From Arcanobacterium_A sp034173665 (GTDB lineage Bacteria > Actinomycetota > Actinomycetes > Actinomycetales > Actinomycetaceae), in assembly GCA_034173665.1 (NCBI GenBank), contig JAXFDG010000198.1, positions 1-15,647 on the forward strand: a stretch of 15,647 nt of DNA, in the 5' to 3' direction. Below are positions 14,906-15,647 of this stretch, one piece after another; the first letter of the stretch is position 1, and each line of letters starts with the position of its first letter. The notes under the pieces were generated by a model. The model worked only from the letters and a program-made list of their open reading frames with translations, searched no databases and had not been told where the DNA came from. The translations under genes and the position numbers were made by a program.

Positions 14906-15647
14906 ATAAATTGTTCCTCTGAAAGTACTGGAATCCCGAGCTCCTGGGCTTTTCTTAATTTTGATCCGGCTTTCTCTCCGGCGACCAGAATTGATTTTGC
15001 AGAAACAGACGACGACGCCTTCCCACCATGAGCTTCAATTGCTTCCTTTACGGAATCCCGCGTAAAGTTTTCCAGTTTTCCGGTAGCAACAATAACGTAC
15101 CCGACAAGTGTCTGCGGTTTTTCTTCTCCGTCTGACTCTGTGGTATCAGCAAAACTAACGCCCGCTAATTCCCAATTCTGAACAATCTCTTGATGCCAAT
15201 CAACGGTAAACCAATCAAGGAAAGATTGCGCAATAATTTGCCCTACACCCTCAACTTGTGAAAGAGCTTCTTCTCCAGCATCCCTCATCGCCGCAAGCGA
15301 GCCAAATTTCTTCGCTAAAGCCTTTGCCGCAACTGGACCAACATGGCGAATATTGAGCGCCACAAGCTTTCGCCAAAGCTCTTGCTCCTTTGCCATCTGC
15401 AACTGTTCAAGCATCCGCACAGTATTCTTCGCCGCTTCATTCTCACCATTTTTATTCGGTTTCGTCCATGCTGAACGCAAATATTTATATCCGCCAGTTA
15501 ATTCACCTTTGTACTTCACCGGTTGCCACTGCCAAATATCTCGTAAATCAGCTGCAGTTAAAGCGAAAAGTCCCGCCTCTGAATGCAATACCGGAACTTG
15601 CGACTTTGGTAAACCAAGCGCATCTTGCACATCCTGCGGAATAATCA
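14869..15647 (-). CDS. ligA: NAD-dependent DNA ligase, C-terminal part (runs off the window)
   Basis: The frame is open to the right edge and ends at TGA 14871-14869. Visible parts in order are: the end of the OB/zinc-finger region (LFALTAADLRDIW), then LEQLQMAKEQELWRKLVALNIRHVGPVAAKALAKKFGSLAAM and QVEGVGQIIAQSFLDWF (the helix-hairpin-helix repeats), and a C-terminal BRCT domain (LVGYVIVATGKLENFTRDSVKEAIEAHGGKASSSVSAKSILVAGEKAGSKLRKAQELGIPVLSEEQFIEFL). LigA seals nicks in replication and repair. The adenylation domain is outside the window. Ligase inserts (YKGELTGGYKYLRSAWTKPNKNG) precede the first hairpin. In the host, ligA lies upstream of gatC on the same strand; the foreign block and the phospholipase gene now separate them. 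The gene itself is not cut. Confidence 0.93.
   Translation of the reverse strand, partial: IIPQDVQDALGLPKSQVPVLHSEAGLFALTAADLRDIWQWQPVKYKGELTGGYKYLRSAWTKPNKNGENEAAKNTVRMLEQLQMAKEQELWRKLVALNIRHVGPVAAKALAKKFGSLAAMRDAGEEALSQVEGVGQIIAQSFLDWFTVDWHQEIVQNWELAGVSFADTTESDGEEKPQTLVGYVIVATGKLENFTRDSVKEAIEAHGGKASSSVSAKSILVAGEKAGSKLRKAQELGIPVLSEEQFIEFLETGELPNS

Overview
The window is a chromosomal piece of a moderate-G+C actinobacterium, probably of the Actinomycetaceae (Arcanobacterium/Trueperella-like; genus not certain), interrupted by a G+C-rich block that looks corynebacterial. Host genes (1-5090 and about 14800-15647) are an ABC-transporter ATPase start, the tRNA amidotransferase operon gatC-gatA-gatB, a divergent HKD-family phospholipase D/cardiolipin synthase, and the 3' end of ligA. 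ligA, gatC, gatA and gatB all lie on the minus strand in the order common in actinobacteria. Both ends of the foreign block therefore return to the same host neighbourhood, which argues for a real insertion rather than a random contig chimera.

The foreign part begins with a complete IS110-family element (about 5090-6662). It encodes a 403-residue DEDD recombinase preceded by about 240 nt of non-coding left end. That left end folds as an IS110 bridge RNA: a 5' hairpin, then a target-binding loop and a donor-binding loop. A 10-nt guide in the first loop is perfectly complementary to the right flank of this very copy, and a 10-nt segment of the second loop is identical to the element's own right end. 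This is the strongest signal in the window.

Right of the IS lies the corynebacterial-type block (6661 to about 14795). It holds a decayed PapA-like condensation-domain acyltransferase cut by the IS, a GNAT acetyltransferase without an obvious start, two intact and translationally coupled YhgE/Pip membrane proteins on the minus strand, and a third YhgE/Pip gene that is frameshifted and cut at its 5' end. The block ends in a C-tract and palindrome 57 bp from the ligA stop codon.

Other notable points: gatB has an in-frame TGA at codon 27, inside its conserved N-terminal strand. Three host genes carry a -10 box exactly 6 nt before the ATG, which predicts leaderless mRNAs. The 3' end of ligA runs into a degenerate 25-nt tandem repeat. 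A model that fits both junctions is that a resident IS copy gave the homology for one crossover, and a C-tract gave microhomology for the other, bringing in a stretch of Corynebacterium DNA of which only the YhgE pair remains intact.
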